Of a DNA stretch of 48,489 bases, positions 25,680 through 33,687 are shown one piece after another. Positions within the stretch are counted from its first letter, which is position 1; every line of letters starts with the position of its first letter. The stretch is from positions 1-48,489 of the forward strand of contig CAIQKV010000043.1 of the NCBI GenBank assembly GCA_903872505.1, given 5' to 3'. This DNA is from an uncultured Opitutia bacterium (GTDB lineage Bacteria > Verrucomicrobiota > Verrucomicrobiia > Opitutales > Opitutaceae). Made by a program: the position numbers and the translations under genes. The notes beneath the pieces are model-generated. The model made no database searches. It saw nothing but the letters and a program-made list of their open reading frames with translations, and was not told the DNA's origin.

Positions 25680-27713
25680 TCAGGCACTCTGTGCCAGGGG
25701 CAGGTTGAGCGTGACCGTCGTCCCCTTCCCCAGCTCGCTCTCCACTGCCACCGTGCCGCCATGCAGCTGGACGATCTTCTGGCAGATGGTGAGGCCGAGC
25801 CCGAACCCGCGCACGTCGTCGCCGTATTTCTTGGTGGTGAAATACGGGTCGAAGATCCGCGCGAGGTTATCCGGCGCGATCCCGCAGCCCGCGTCGGCCA
25901 CGCGCAGGCAGAGGAAACCGCTGCGCCCGAGCGTCGCGGACAACGTGACGGTTTGGCCGCGGCCCGAGGCGTCGATCGCGTTGCCGACGACATTCGCGAG
26001 CATGCGCTGGAGCAGCACTGAGTCCGCCGTCACGGGGCCGTCGTACTCCGGCACCCCCACCACCGCGACTCCCCGTTCGGCGGCGCGGGTCGCAGTGACC
26101 GCGCAGACCTCCTGAAATATTCGGCCGAGCTCGACCCGCTCAAACCGGGGGGTCAGCCGCTCCGAGAAGAAAAGCGCCTCACGCACATAGTCGCCCATGA
26201 TCCGGACCGAACGCCGCGCCGCGGCATGCACCTCGCCCTCCGGGCTGCCGGAGGCATACCGCCCGTCCGTGTGGACGAGAAACGACGAGATCGGCGTGAT
26301 CAGGTTGTTGAGGTCGTGGGCCAGGCCGCGCGACATCATGGCGAGGTGCTCCATCCGGGCCCGCACCGCGGCCTGCAGCGTGAGCCGGGAGCGCGTCAGG
26401 ATGTTGTCCATCAGCTCAGCGATGTTCTGCAGCCGCTGGACCTCGGGATAGGTGAACGGCCACTCGTTGGTCTTCGTGCCGAGGGCGATGATCAGCGTCG
26501 GGTTCGGACTGCCGCGCGGCGACGCCACCATCAGGCCCAGCGAATGCTCCGCGAGGAAAGCCCGGAGATCGTCGAGCCCGGGGGTCGACCGCCGGCGCAG
26601 GAGACTTTCCGGTGTCGTCCAGCCCTTCTCGGCCAGCGCGGCATAGCCGGGCCGGTTTTTGGCGAACTGCAACCGGCCGGCAGTATGCGCCTCACCCTGG
26701 TCCACCAAGAGCGCGGCGTACGAGGTCTGGCATTGGTCGCGAAGAAATTTCTCAAACTGGGCGGCGAGCTTCTCCGGGTGGGGCTCGAGGCGGGCGATCT
26801 CGATCGTATCGCGCCGCATTTCCGCGATCGCCCGCTCGCCGCCAAGACTGAGCCAATCGCGTGACCGACGGTCGAGCCAGAACGCAGCCGCACTGAACAC
26901 CGCAACGCTCAGAATGATCGCGGCCGGTTGCGGCATGAAAAGCGCGAGCCCGCGCGACGAGAAAAGAATCCCCAGCGCCAAAAATACCAAGAGTCCAACC
27001 CGCTGCCCCAGCGACAGGGATACCTGCCGAACATCAAAGATGCGGTAGTAGGCTATAGCCCAAGCGGCCAAGGCGTAGAGACAAATGACGGCGAATGGAG
27101 TTACCCGCCGTAATTCAGTTACATGCAGTACCGCCGCAAAATACGCTAGGCTAACTGCAAATAGCGCGGCGAAAGCAGCATAAAGCACAAGAAATTGCAT
27201 TTCTATCCGTCTTATTCCCGCCTGTCGCCGCATCTGGAACCACGACTGACCAACAAGAACAACATACATCGCCGCGAGAACCAAACTTACCAGCGTATAA
27301 CTGGGACCGTGCTTCTGGTTTGTTGGCACTGTATCAGAAGGGTAATACGAGTCCGTATAACATATTATTGCCAGCACCGCACCTGCGCCAAACCACGGCA
27401 GCGTTCTTTTTATTACACCATATCTTCCCGTCCCCCTAGCGGCCATAAGCGTTTCCTCTAACATCCAAAGCATCGAGGGAATGAACATTGAAACTGCCGC
27501 GGCTGCACGAAGCATGGGCAAAGCACTCGTGGTATGGTCCTGAGAAAAGACCGCTCCGGCTCTGACTGCTTGGTAAATAAAAAACAAGAAAGATGTCACT
27601 ACAAGCGCCAGACATGCAAATACCTGATTAGTGAATCTTGCCGGATTTGCCCACAAAACAATAATACCGACAGTTAAAGCAAAAACCGCGGCAAATATAA
27701 CAAGGATCGCCAT
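25680..27713 (-). CDS. 7TM-type sensor histidine kinase
   Basis: A 677-aa membrane kinase. About seven or eight hydrophobic segments fill residues 1-285, beginning VIFAAVFALTVGIIVLWANP. A cytoplasmic GAF-like linker (about 300-435) ends in WPFTYPEVQRLQNIAE. The phosphoacceptor is H466 in GLAHDLNNLITP. The ATPase has NVVGNAIDAS, DAGCGI and GFGLGLTICQKI. The membrane part is visibly richer in A+T than the kinase part. The overall plan and several motifs are shared with the kinase at 30493-32481, so they are paralogues. ATG 27713 has no obvious ribosome site. A perfect palindrome lies just upstream. Confidence 0.92.
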   Translation of the reverse strand: MAILVIFAAVFALTVGIIVLWANPARFTNQVFACLALVVTSFLFFIYQAVRAGAVFSQDHTTSALPMLRAAAAVSMFIPSMLWMLEETLMAARGTGRYGVIKRTLPWFGAGAVLAIICYTDSYYPSDTVPTNQKHGPSYTLVSLVLAAMYVVLVGQSWFQMRRQAGIRRIEMQFLVLYAAFAALFAVSLAYFAAVLHVTELRRVTPFAVICLYALAAWAIAYYRIFDVRQVSLSLGQRVGLLVFLALGILFSSRGLALFMPQPAAIILSVAVFSAAAFWLDRRSRDWLSLGGERAIAEMRRDTIEIARLEPHPEKLAAQFEKFLRDQCQTSYAALLVDQGEAHTAGRLQFAKNRPGYAALAEKGWTTPESLLRRRSTPGLDDLRAFLAEHSLGLMVASPRGSPNPTLIIALGTKTNEWPFTYPEVQRLQNIAELMDNILTRSRLTLQAAVRARMEHLAMMSRGLAHDLNNLITPISSFLVHTDGRYASGSPEGEVHAAARRSVRIMGDYVREALFFSERLTPRFERVELGRIFQEVCAVTATRAAERGVAVVGVPEYDGPVTADSVLLQRMLANVVGNAIDASGRGQTVTLSATLGRSGFLCLRVADAGCGIAPDNLARIFDPYFTTKKYGDDVRGFGLGLTICQKIVQLHGGTVAVESELGKGTTVTLNLPLAQSA

Positions 27714-27728
27714 AAACGCGTAAGACTA

Positions 27729-27742
27729 AGCGTAATTACGCT
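27729..27742. promoter_or_regulatory. perfect 14-bp palindrome upstream of the 7TM kinase gene
   Basis: AGCGTAATTACGCT is its own reverse complement and lies 15 bp before the ATG at 27713. It sits in the AT-rich 132-bp gap after the nucleotidyltransferase gene, where a promoter is expected. It is a plausible operator, without other evidence. Confidence 0.35.
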
Positions 27743-27845
27743 ACATTATTTTGTGCTCACGACTATGCCGACAGTTCGAAGGCCTAATTAATCTTTAAGA
27801 AGACATGATCTATTCGTGATATGCAGAACAGCTGATTTCCTAGTC

Positions 27846-28730
27846 TTATTGAGGCCGGGAGAAATATTCCTTTAGCAAATTGCTAATTCCCGGAGGCACA
27901 GCCCACGCCGGCACCAATCCGCTCATCAATGCTTTCAAACCGTCGAAAGAACGCCAGGCGGCACTGCTAATTTCCTGGCGCTCAAGCCGAGAATTTACTC
28001 GAACCCATTCTAGCTCCGTGGGTGAAAGCGACGTCTCCACATGGCGAGCGATGCCAAACGAAGGCAACGGTTGACCGCGGCGAAGCCTAAGTTCCCGCAA
28101 AAGTCTGAAGTTCGTTTCTGACAGCGAACGATGGAGTGAGTACTGGGCCGCGGCGAATTCACCGCGTTCCAATCTTCGAAAGATCAACAATAGCTCAGTT
28201 AAAAATATGTCCGCCATCTTCCGCGCATCATCGTCAGTCAGCCTAACACCCGGCATTTCTGTCATTATCATCGTGTAAAACGCACCCCATTCCTTCTCAC
28301 CTTTGAGGAAGCGGTATCCTGATTGTATGCAAGTATGCAGCTCGTTGAGAGCGTCCTTCAATCGGTGAACCCTCCGATGAAGTCCAAAAAAGGCCGCCAA
28401 CCGGGCGAGGCGAATTTGGAATGCTGGAACAAGAACCAAGTCAATCTGGCCAGTTGCAAAGCTGACGGTCGCCTTCCGAACGCCGCCAGTGGCGGGTCGC
28501 ACAATTTGCATGCAGAACTTTTCACTGGGCAAAACTCGAGCCCAATCCACTTCTTCGATACGGCGGGAGGCAGTCGTTATAATATGCAGGTCAATGTCAG
28601 CCCAGTTGTCTTGGTGATTATCTATGCTTGATGCCTTGCAACTAGAGCCAAACAGCACCGCTGACTTGATGGAATCCTCTGACTCTAGCCACGCAACAAC
28701 CGCCGACATTAGTCCGGTTGATTTTAACAT
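27846..28730 (-). CDS. nucleotidyltransferase-like protein (MNT/ANT fold)
   Basis: A 294-aa protein. The N-terminal Pol-beta-type nucleotidyltransferase core shows AVLFGSSCKASS (GS at 28-29) and then WADIDLHIIT with D45 and D47. This is the metal-binding G-S-x(n)-D-x-D pattern. A third acidic residue is likely in QIDLVLV (D near 116). The rest is mostly helical, as in aminoglycoside 6-adenylyltransferases and stand-alone MNT proteins. Its start overlaps the end of the preceding kinase-like gene (ATGTTAA), so it belongs to that operon. Base composition is markedly AT-rich compared with most of the window, suggesting transfer. The substrate is unknown, and antibiotic modification is only one option. 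Confidence 0.75.
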   Translation of the reverse strand: MLKSTGLMSAVVAWLESEDSIKSAVLFGSSCKASSIDNHQDNWADIDLHIITTASRRIEEVDWARVLPSEKFCMQIVRPATGGVRKATVSFATGQIDLVLVPAFQIRLARLAAFFGLHRRVHRLKDALNELHTCIQSGYRFLKGEKEWGAFYTMIMTEMPGVRLTDDDARKMADIFLTELLLIFRRLERGEFAAAQYSLHRSLSETNFRLLRELRLRRGQPLPSFGIARHVETSLSPTELEWVRVNSRLERQEISSAAWRSFDGLKALMSGLVPAWAVPPGISNLLKEYFSRPQ

Positions 28731-30505
28731 GACCGCAATGAAAGCAGAATCTCCGTACCCTCCATGCCCGGCCCGGCATGAATTTCGCCATGGTGCAGCC
28801 GGAGAATTTCCTTCGCGAGGAACACGCCCAGCCGCCCCTGATTCGGCACCGCACCTTCGACCGGCTCTGGCAGGATGCCTTCGAGTTCGAGGTTCTTGCC
28901 CTTGATGGAGAACAGCGCCGTAAGCTCTGCGCCAGCTCCAGTCGAACGTACCTGCAGCGAAAGCTCCTGCGTACCCAGTTCGCCGCGGTTTTCCGCCACG
29001 CTCTTGATCAGCGAGCGCAGCGCAAAATCGAGCAGCTTGGCATTTACCGTCAGCATGACCGGGTCGGGCCCGACTTCCACCCGCACGCCAAGTGACCGGC
29101 CGATGGTCTGCGCCAGTTCGCGGATGTCCGCCGGTGCGGCATCGGCGTCGTGCAACGCGTGCATGAGTCCGATGTGATCGTTCAACGCCTCGAGCTTGGA
29201 CACGTCGCTCTTCACGGTCTCAATCAGGGGCGCGGTCAGCGGCTGCTCCGGTGTGCTCTGGCGGAAAGTCGCCAGCGACACGAGTGCGTTGCCCAACTCA
29301 TGGTTGAGCGTCAGCCCAAGCTCCCGGAGCAAGGTACGGCGATTCGTACGCTGCCGTGAGACGGCGTCGTGCACTTCACCACTCGCCTCCTCCCAGAACG
29401 CCCAGACCCCGCCCGTTTCCGCCACCAAACCCGCACTGGCCCGGAAGGGCTGATCCGCGCTTGGCGACACCCGGCAAACTTCCCGCGACCGGCGCGCCTG
29501 ACCGATCAGGTCGCGCACGACCAGCGGCACCTGGCGCGGTACGCTCTCATCCGGCGCTAGCACGAGCGTGCTGGGCAAGTATTTAACACCCAAGCGGGTC
29601 TGCTCGGCCAGCTGGTGCAGCCGGCTCAATTGGGCTGATTTGGCCAGAAAATGCCGGAGCAGCCGGGCAAAGAACACCGCGCGCGTGCGGTCGGCCTCCT
29701 CGTAGGCCTCGCCGTCCACGCGCACGCCGAGCGCGATGAGTCCAAGCAGCCGGCCGTTGTCATGGATCGGCACCAACAGGCGGGCACCCCAGAGCGCGAG
29801 CCGGTTGCGCACCGCCAACTCGGTCACCGGGTCGGCCGGGCCATCCCAGTTCGCCCCGTCGATCACCGCCGGATGGTTTTCGAGCAGGCTGACCAAGGGA
29901 TCGTCGGCGGGGAAGAACGAGGTGCCGCGGTCGGCCCGGTACCCGTCGGCCTCGCGCAGGAAGAACACCGCGTGCGAAGCCCTGAGCAGATGCCTCGAAG
30001 CCCGGCGAAACTCGGCGATCAGCCGGTCGCGGGTGTCAAGGCTCTCCACCGCTCCCTCGAGGAAATCCCAAAACTCGGCGGCATCACCCGCTGTCGCGGC
30101 ACGGACGGGTTTATGGGCGGGCTCGGTCCGACGCGCCTTGTCGCTCAGCAGCTCGACCATGGATTGCTTCTCGGCGACTTCCTCGACCAGCGGCAGCAGC
30201 TCGCGCAGCCGTGTGGCGCTTTCTTCGTAGGAAAGGTAAACCCGGGCGCGGTTGGCCATGCGCGCCTGCTCAAACGGCAGGCTGCGCGGCTCGCCGACGT
30301 AGATGGTCGGGCACTTGGCCAGCGCCAGGGGCAGCGCGGACTCAAAAGCGGCATCCAGCACGACCACCGCAGCAAACCCCGGCGATGAGCCTGACGAGAA
30401 AGTCTGCGGCGACAACCTCAACGCCGAGCGACCCGACGGCAGCTGACGCTCCCAAGTGTCGGCAAGGGCGGTGTCGGCGGTCGCGAGGATGACTAGGCTT
30501 GGCAT
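28724..30505 (-). CDS. atypical GAF histidine-kinase-like protein
   Basis: A 593-aa soluble protein. Residues 1-105 resemble a receiver (FAAVVVLDAAF with D51, ending in a helix), although the acidic pocket is incomplete. A GAF domain spans about 150-290 (SRHLLRASHAVFFLREADGY, GARLLVPIHDNGRLLGLIAL). An H-box is retained with H402 in LNHELGNALVSL. The ATPase region has lost the N-box Asn (LRSLIKSVAEN) and the G1 D-x-G-x-G, while RLGVFLAKEILRLHHGEI still recalls G2. It probably cannot bind ATP normally and may be a phosphotransfer partner. The start overlaps the 7TM kinase gene by 13 bp. Confidence 0.8.
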   Translation of the reverse strand: MPSLVILATADTALADTWERQLPSGRSALRLSPQTFSSGSSPGFAAVVVLDAAFESALPLALAKCPTIYVGEPRSLPFEQARMANRARVYLSYEESATRLRELLPLVEEVAEKQSMVELLSDKARRTEPAHKPVRAATAGDAAEFWDFLEGAVESLDTRDRLIAEFRRASRHLLRASHAVFFLREADGYRADRGTSFFPADDPLVSLLENHPAVIDGANWDGPADPVTELAVRNRLALWGARLLVPIHDNGRLLGLIALGVRVDGEAYEEADRTRAVFFARLLRHFLAKSAQLSRLHQLAEQTRLGVKYLPSTLVLAPDESVPRQVPLVVRDLIGQARRSREVCRVSPSADQPFRASAGLVAETGGVWAFWEEASGEVHDAVSRQRTNRRTLLRELGLTLNHELGNALVSLATFRQSTPEQPLTAPLIETVKSDVSKLEALNDHIGLMHALHDADAAPADIRELAQTIGRSLGVRVEVGPDPVMLTVNAKLLDFALRSLIKSVAENRGELGTQELSLQVRSTGAGAELTALFSIKGKNLELEGILPEPVEGAVPNQGRLGVFLAKEILRLHHGEIHAGPGMEGTEILLSLRSC

Positions 30506-32481
30506 GGAAAGACGAGACGGAAGGTCGCGCCGCGACCGGAGACGGCCGGATCGACCGTGATGGTCGCGTCGAGGCCAGTCAGGATGTCATTGCAGATGGC
30601 GAGTCCAAGCCCAAAGCCCGATGACTTCGTGGATTGAAAGGGTTGGAAGAGCCGGGGGCGGATTTCCGGGGCAATGCCGGGTCCGCTGTCCTCGACCAGC
30701 ACCTCCACCCCTTTTCCCACCTTGCTGGTGGATAGCTTCACCCAACGCTCACCGGCGCGGGCCTCCAAGGCCTGGATGGCGTTGAAGCAGAGGTTGAGGA
30801 TCACCTGCTTGGCGGCAGAAGGATCGGTGTACACTTGGTCCGGCACGGCCCGAAAGTCGGTGAGGAACTTGATGTGCTTGTCCTCCGCCTTGGCCGCGAC
30901 CAGCTCGAGCGTGGAGTTCAGCACGGCATTCAAGCCCACCATCTGGGCCGAGTAGACGCGGGGCGACGCGAGGTCGAGAAGTTGCTCAGTCAATCGGTCG
31001 ATGCGCATGACCTCATCGCCAATCAAGTGGAAGAATTTTTCGCGGAAAACCGGGTCCTGGTAGTGCTGGGGAAGGAGTTGGACGAAGGCCTTGATCGAGA
31101 CGAGCGGGTTGCGGATTTCGTGCGCGAGACTCGCGCCCATCAAGCCGACCGTCGCAAGCTGCTCGGCCCGCTGGGCCTTGATCGAGAAATGCGCCCGCTC
31201 GAGCGCGTTTTCGATGATCGACGCCAGTTCCTGCAACTGAGTCACCTGCGGATAGGTAAAAGGCCGGCGCGAGGCCGCGACACCGACGCCGATCAAGGCA
31301 GAAAGCGAAGGTCCATCAGCCAAGACGAGAACACCGAGCCCATGCTCGGTGAGAAATTGCATCAGAGCCTCCCGGTCCGGGGTCGCTCGTTCGCGAGAGA
31401 GGCGCTCAGGCGTGGCCCAGCGAAGCTGCTGCATGGCGCGTAGTACAGTGCCATCATCCAGCAGAGTAATACCGCCTCCGCTCAGCGCCCCCTTGGCCCC
31501 GGACATGATCAGTGCTATTTCGCTCTGTCCCCACCCCTTGAGCACATCCTTGAATGCAGCCTCAAGCTTGTCCACGCGGGTTTCGCGTTGCGCAGTCGCA
31601 TATGCGGCTTGGCGGGCTGCCGTCGCCTGCGGGTAAAAATGGAAATACCCATCCAGCCAACCGTTGAGGGTCACCGCGAACCAAAGCGCCAACGCAGTCG
31701 TCGCCAGGAACCCGAATGGTTCGGGCAAAACAATGCGGAGGCATAAGTCTAGACCGTAGGCTGCACCAGCAACCGTAACGACCAAGATGAGTTTTTGCGC
31801 CCCAACCAGCAGAATCTGCCGAGCATCAAAGATGCGATGGGTCGTGATCGCAAAAGCGGTTCCGGCGTAAAATAGAAGCACAAGCCATGGCTGAAAACGA
31901 ATATAGAGCGGATCCTTAGTAATATCCGTCAGCCCCATCAGGCCGAGAATCCCTACAGCAATGATGCATCCTCCGACGAGCCACACCTGCAATTCAAGGC
32001 GACGTACGCCCGCTAGCTTTTTGATGCTCCTGAAAGCATCACGAAATAGATAACCATACGCGACAACAACCAGCCCAATATAAGAATAATATCCCCATCC
32101 GCGCAATCGATGCTCCGTCGTTGAACTCGATGGGATGAATAACTCCGTAAAAGGGATGACGACAAGAAACGCAGAAGCAAAAAGCCAATACCAATTTCTC
32201 CGTATCCAATCAACAAAAGTACCGCGCTGTCGCTCAGCAATATTCTGCTGAATGATCCATATGTGCATGGGTAGGCAGCCACCGATAGCGCAGGCCCATT
32301 TAAGCCATATCAGTCCATTGCTGGACGTGAGCGCCATATGTAAGCTGATCAACCATAATGCCACGTGAAGCGACCCAGTGAAGAATGCGCGGTTCATCGC
32401 CCGCTGTGGATTCGCCCAGAAAGCCGAAAAGCCGACGTATGCGACCGCGATTGCCGCCACGACTGTTGGATTGTACGTCAT
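30493..32481 (-). CDS. 7TM-type sensor histidine kinase (paralogue)
   Basis: A 662-aa protein. Membrane segments fill residues 1-275, starting VVAAIAVAYVGFSAFWANPQRAMNRAFF in pattern. A linker contains RRPFTYPQVTQLQELAS. H454 lies in SLAHEIRNPLVSI, followed by NLCFNAIQALE, EDSGPGIAPE and GFGLGLAICNDI. The W-A-N-P-x-R motif after the first helix, HRIFDARQILL before the linker, and the PFTYP linker are all shared with the kinase at 25680-27713. ATG 32481 overlaps the stop of the ketoacyl-synthase-like gene (ATGA). The membrane half is AT-richer than the catalytic half. The ligand is unknown. Confidence 0.92.
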   Translation of the reverse strand: MTYNPTVVAAIAVAYVGFSAFWANPQRAMNRAFFTGSLHVALWLISLHMALTSSNGLIWLKWACAIGGCLPMHIWIIQQNIAERQRGTFVDWIRRNWYWLFASAFLVVIPFTELFIPSSSTTEHRLRGWGYYSYIGLVVVAYGYLFRDAFRSIKKLAGVRRLELQVWLVGGCIIAVGILGLMGLTDITKDPLYIRFQPWLVLLFYAGTAFAITTHRIFDARQILLVGAQKLILVVTVAGAAYGLDLCLRIVLPEPFGFLATTALALWFAVTLNGWLDGYFHFYPQATAARQAAYATAQRETRVDKLEAAFKDVLKGWGQSEIALIMSGAKGALSGGGITLLDDGTVLRAMQQLRWATPERLSRERATPDREALMQFLTEHGLGVLVLADGPSLSALIGVGVAASRRPFTYPQVTQLQELASIIENALERAHFSIKAQRAEQLATVGLMGASLAHEIRNPLVSIKAFVQLLPQHYQDPVFREKFFHLIGDEVMRIDRLTEQLLDLASPRVYSAQMVGLNAVLNSTLELVAAKAEDKHIKFLTDFRAVPDQVYTDPSAAKQVILNLCFNAIQALEARAGERWVKLSTSKVGKGVEVLVEDSGPGIAPEIRPRLFQPFQSTKSSGFGLGLAICNDILTGLDATITVDPAVSGRGATFRLVFPCQA

Positions 32482-33680
32482 CGTGTTAATACCAAGCACG
32501 TGTTGGTTCCCGAAAGACCGTGCGCATCGACCAAAGTAGTTCGGTGTGTGATGTAGCGGGCTTGGGCAGATAGATTGAGCGGACACGCAGGATCCGGATA
32601 CTGCCAGTTTACCGTCGGTGGAATGGCAGACCGCTCCATGCAAAGGGCAGCGCAGCCCACCTGAATTGCCCCACCGGCCCCGAGTGGATTGCCAATGGCT
32701 CCCTTCAGCGACACAACCGGAATGTCCATCAACCCTTCGCCAAAAAGTCGTCGGAGTGCCTTGGCCTCAGCCTGATCCACAATCTTGTGGCCGGGTCCCC
32801 AGGCATTGATGCAATCGATCTGGCTGATACTCACGCCAGCGTTGGCCACCGCCAACTTCATTGCATCATAAAGGCCCGCCCCGGGGTCGTCGAGTGGGTC
32901 GGAAGCAAAGGAGTAGCCTTCGATACAGGCGTAGCCAGGACGTGGACTATCCTCGGGCTCCAACAACAGCACACAGGCCCCTTCTCCTATCACCCCGGTC
33001 GTGCGCCAAAGGTCAAACGGCCGGCACTGCCGTTCGGGATTGACGGGATTGCCCGGGGCCAGACCCGCCATCTTCAATTCCAGCATCGGATGAAAATAGA
33101 GCGGAGCCTCGGTCCCCCCGCATAGCGCAATCTCAGCCTCCCCATTGGCCACCATGTCGTAAGCATGCCCGATGGCGTCCAGACCGGCGCAGCATGCGCT
33201 CTGCAAAGCTAGGGTCCGGGTGGTTCCACCAATCAGTTCTCCAATGGTCCCACCGATGGAGCTAACCGACGCGGAAAAAACAGAGCTGGGCAGACCGTTG
33301 ACCACGCCCTTGCGGACAATGATATCCACGCCCTTGTTGATCGAACCAAAGTCCATCAGCGACGCCCCGATCATGACTAGCGGCAACTGGCCACGCAGGC
33401 TGGTCAAAGTGAGCCCGGCATCCGCCAAAGCGAGGGCGGCCGCCGCCACCGCAAATTGTGTGTGCCGCGGCATGCGTTTGCTCGAGACGTCGCGGACGTA
33501 GTCTTCCAGCTTAAAACCCTTCACCTCTGCCGCAACGAACGGCCCGGCTTCCTCCGGATAATTCTTCTTCGCCGTCACCCGGCTGACCGGCTCGAGAATC
33601 CCCCGCCAAAACTCCTCCTTCCCGATGCCGGCCGGCGTCACGAACCCGAGGCCGGTGATTTTGACGCGACGGCGTTTCAT
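32478..33680 (-). CDS. ketoacyl-synthase-like protein lacking both catalytic His
   Basis: A 400-aa thiolase-fold protein aligned along its whole length with FabF. The nucleophile region is kept (LQSACCAGLDAIGHA, C163). The first catalytic His is replaced by W294 (INAWGPG where FabF has HGTST). The second is replaced by N331 (SLKGAIGNPLGAGGA where FabF has STKSMTGHLLGAAGA), while K326 is retained. AHGLSGTNTCLVL at the end is normal. Decarboxylative condensation is therefore unlikely. Acyl transfer, acyl binding or a chain-length-factor-like partner role is more plausible. It is embedded between signalling genes, 7 bp after one and overlapping the next, not in a fatty acid operon. Confidence 0.9.
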   Translation of the reverse strand: MKRRRVKITGLGFVTPAGIGKEEFWRGILEPVSRVTAKKNYPEEAGPFVAAEVKGFKLEDYVRDVSSKRMPRHTQFAVAAAALALADAGLTLTSLRGQLPLVMIGASLMDFGSINKGVDIIVRKGVVNGLPSSVFSASVSSIGGTIGELIGGTTRTLALQSACCAGLDAIGHAYDMVANGEAEIALCGGTEAPLYFHPMLELKMAGLAPGNPVNPERQCRPFDLWRTTGVIGEGACVLLLEPEDSPRPGYACIEGYSFASDPLDDPGAGLYDAMKLAVANAGVSISQIDCINAWGPGHKIVDQAEAKALRRLFGEGLMDIPVVSLKGAIGNPLGAGGAIQVGCAALCMERSAIPPTVNWQYPDPACPLNLSAQARYITHRTTLVDAHGLSGTNTCLVLTR

Positions 33681-33687
33681 GGCGCGG

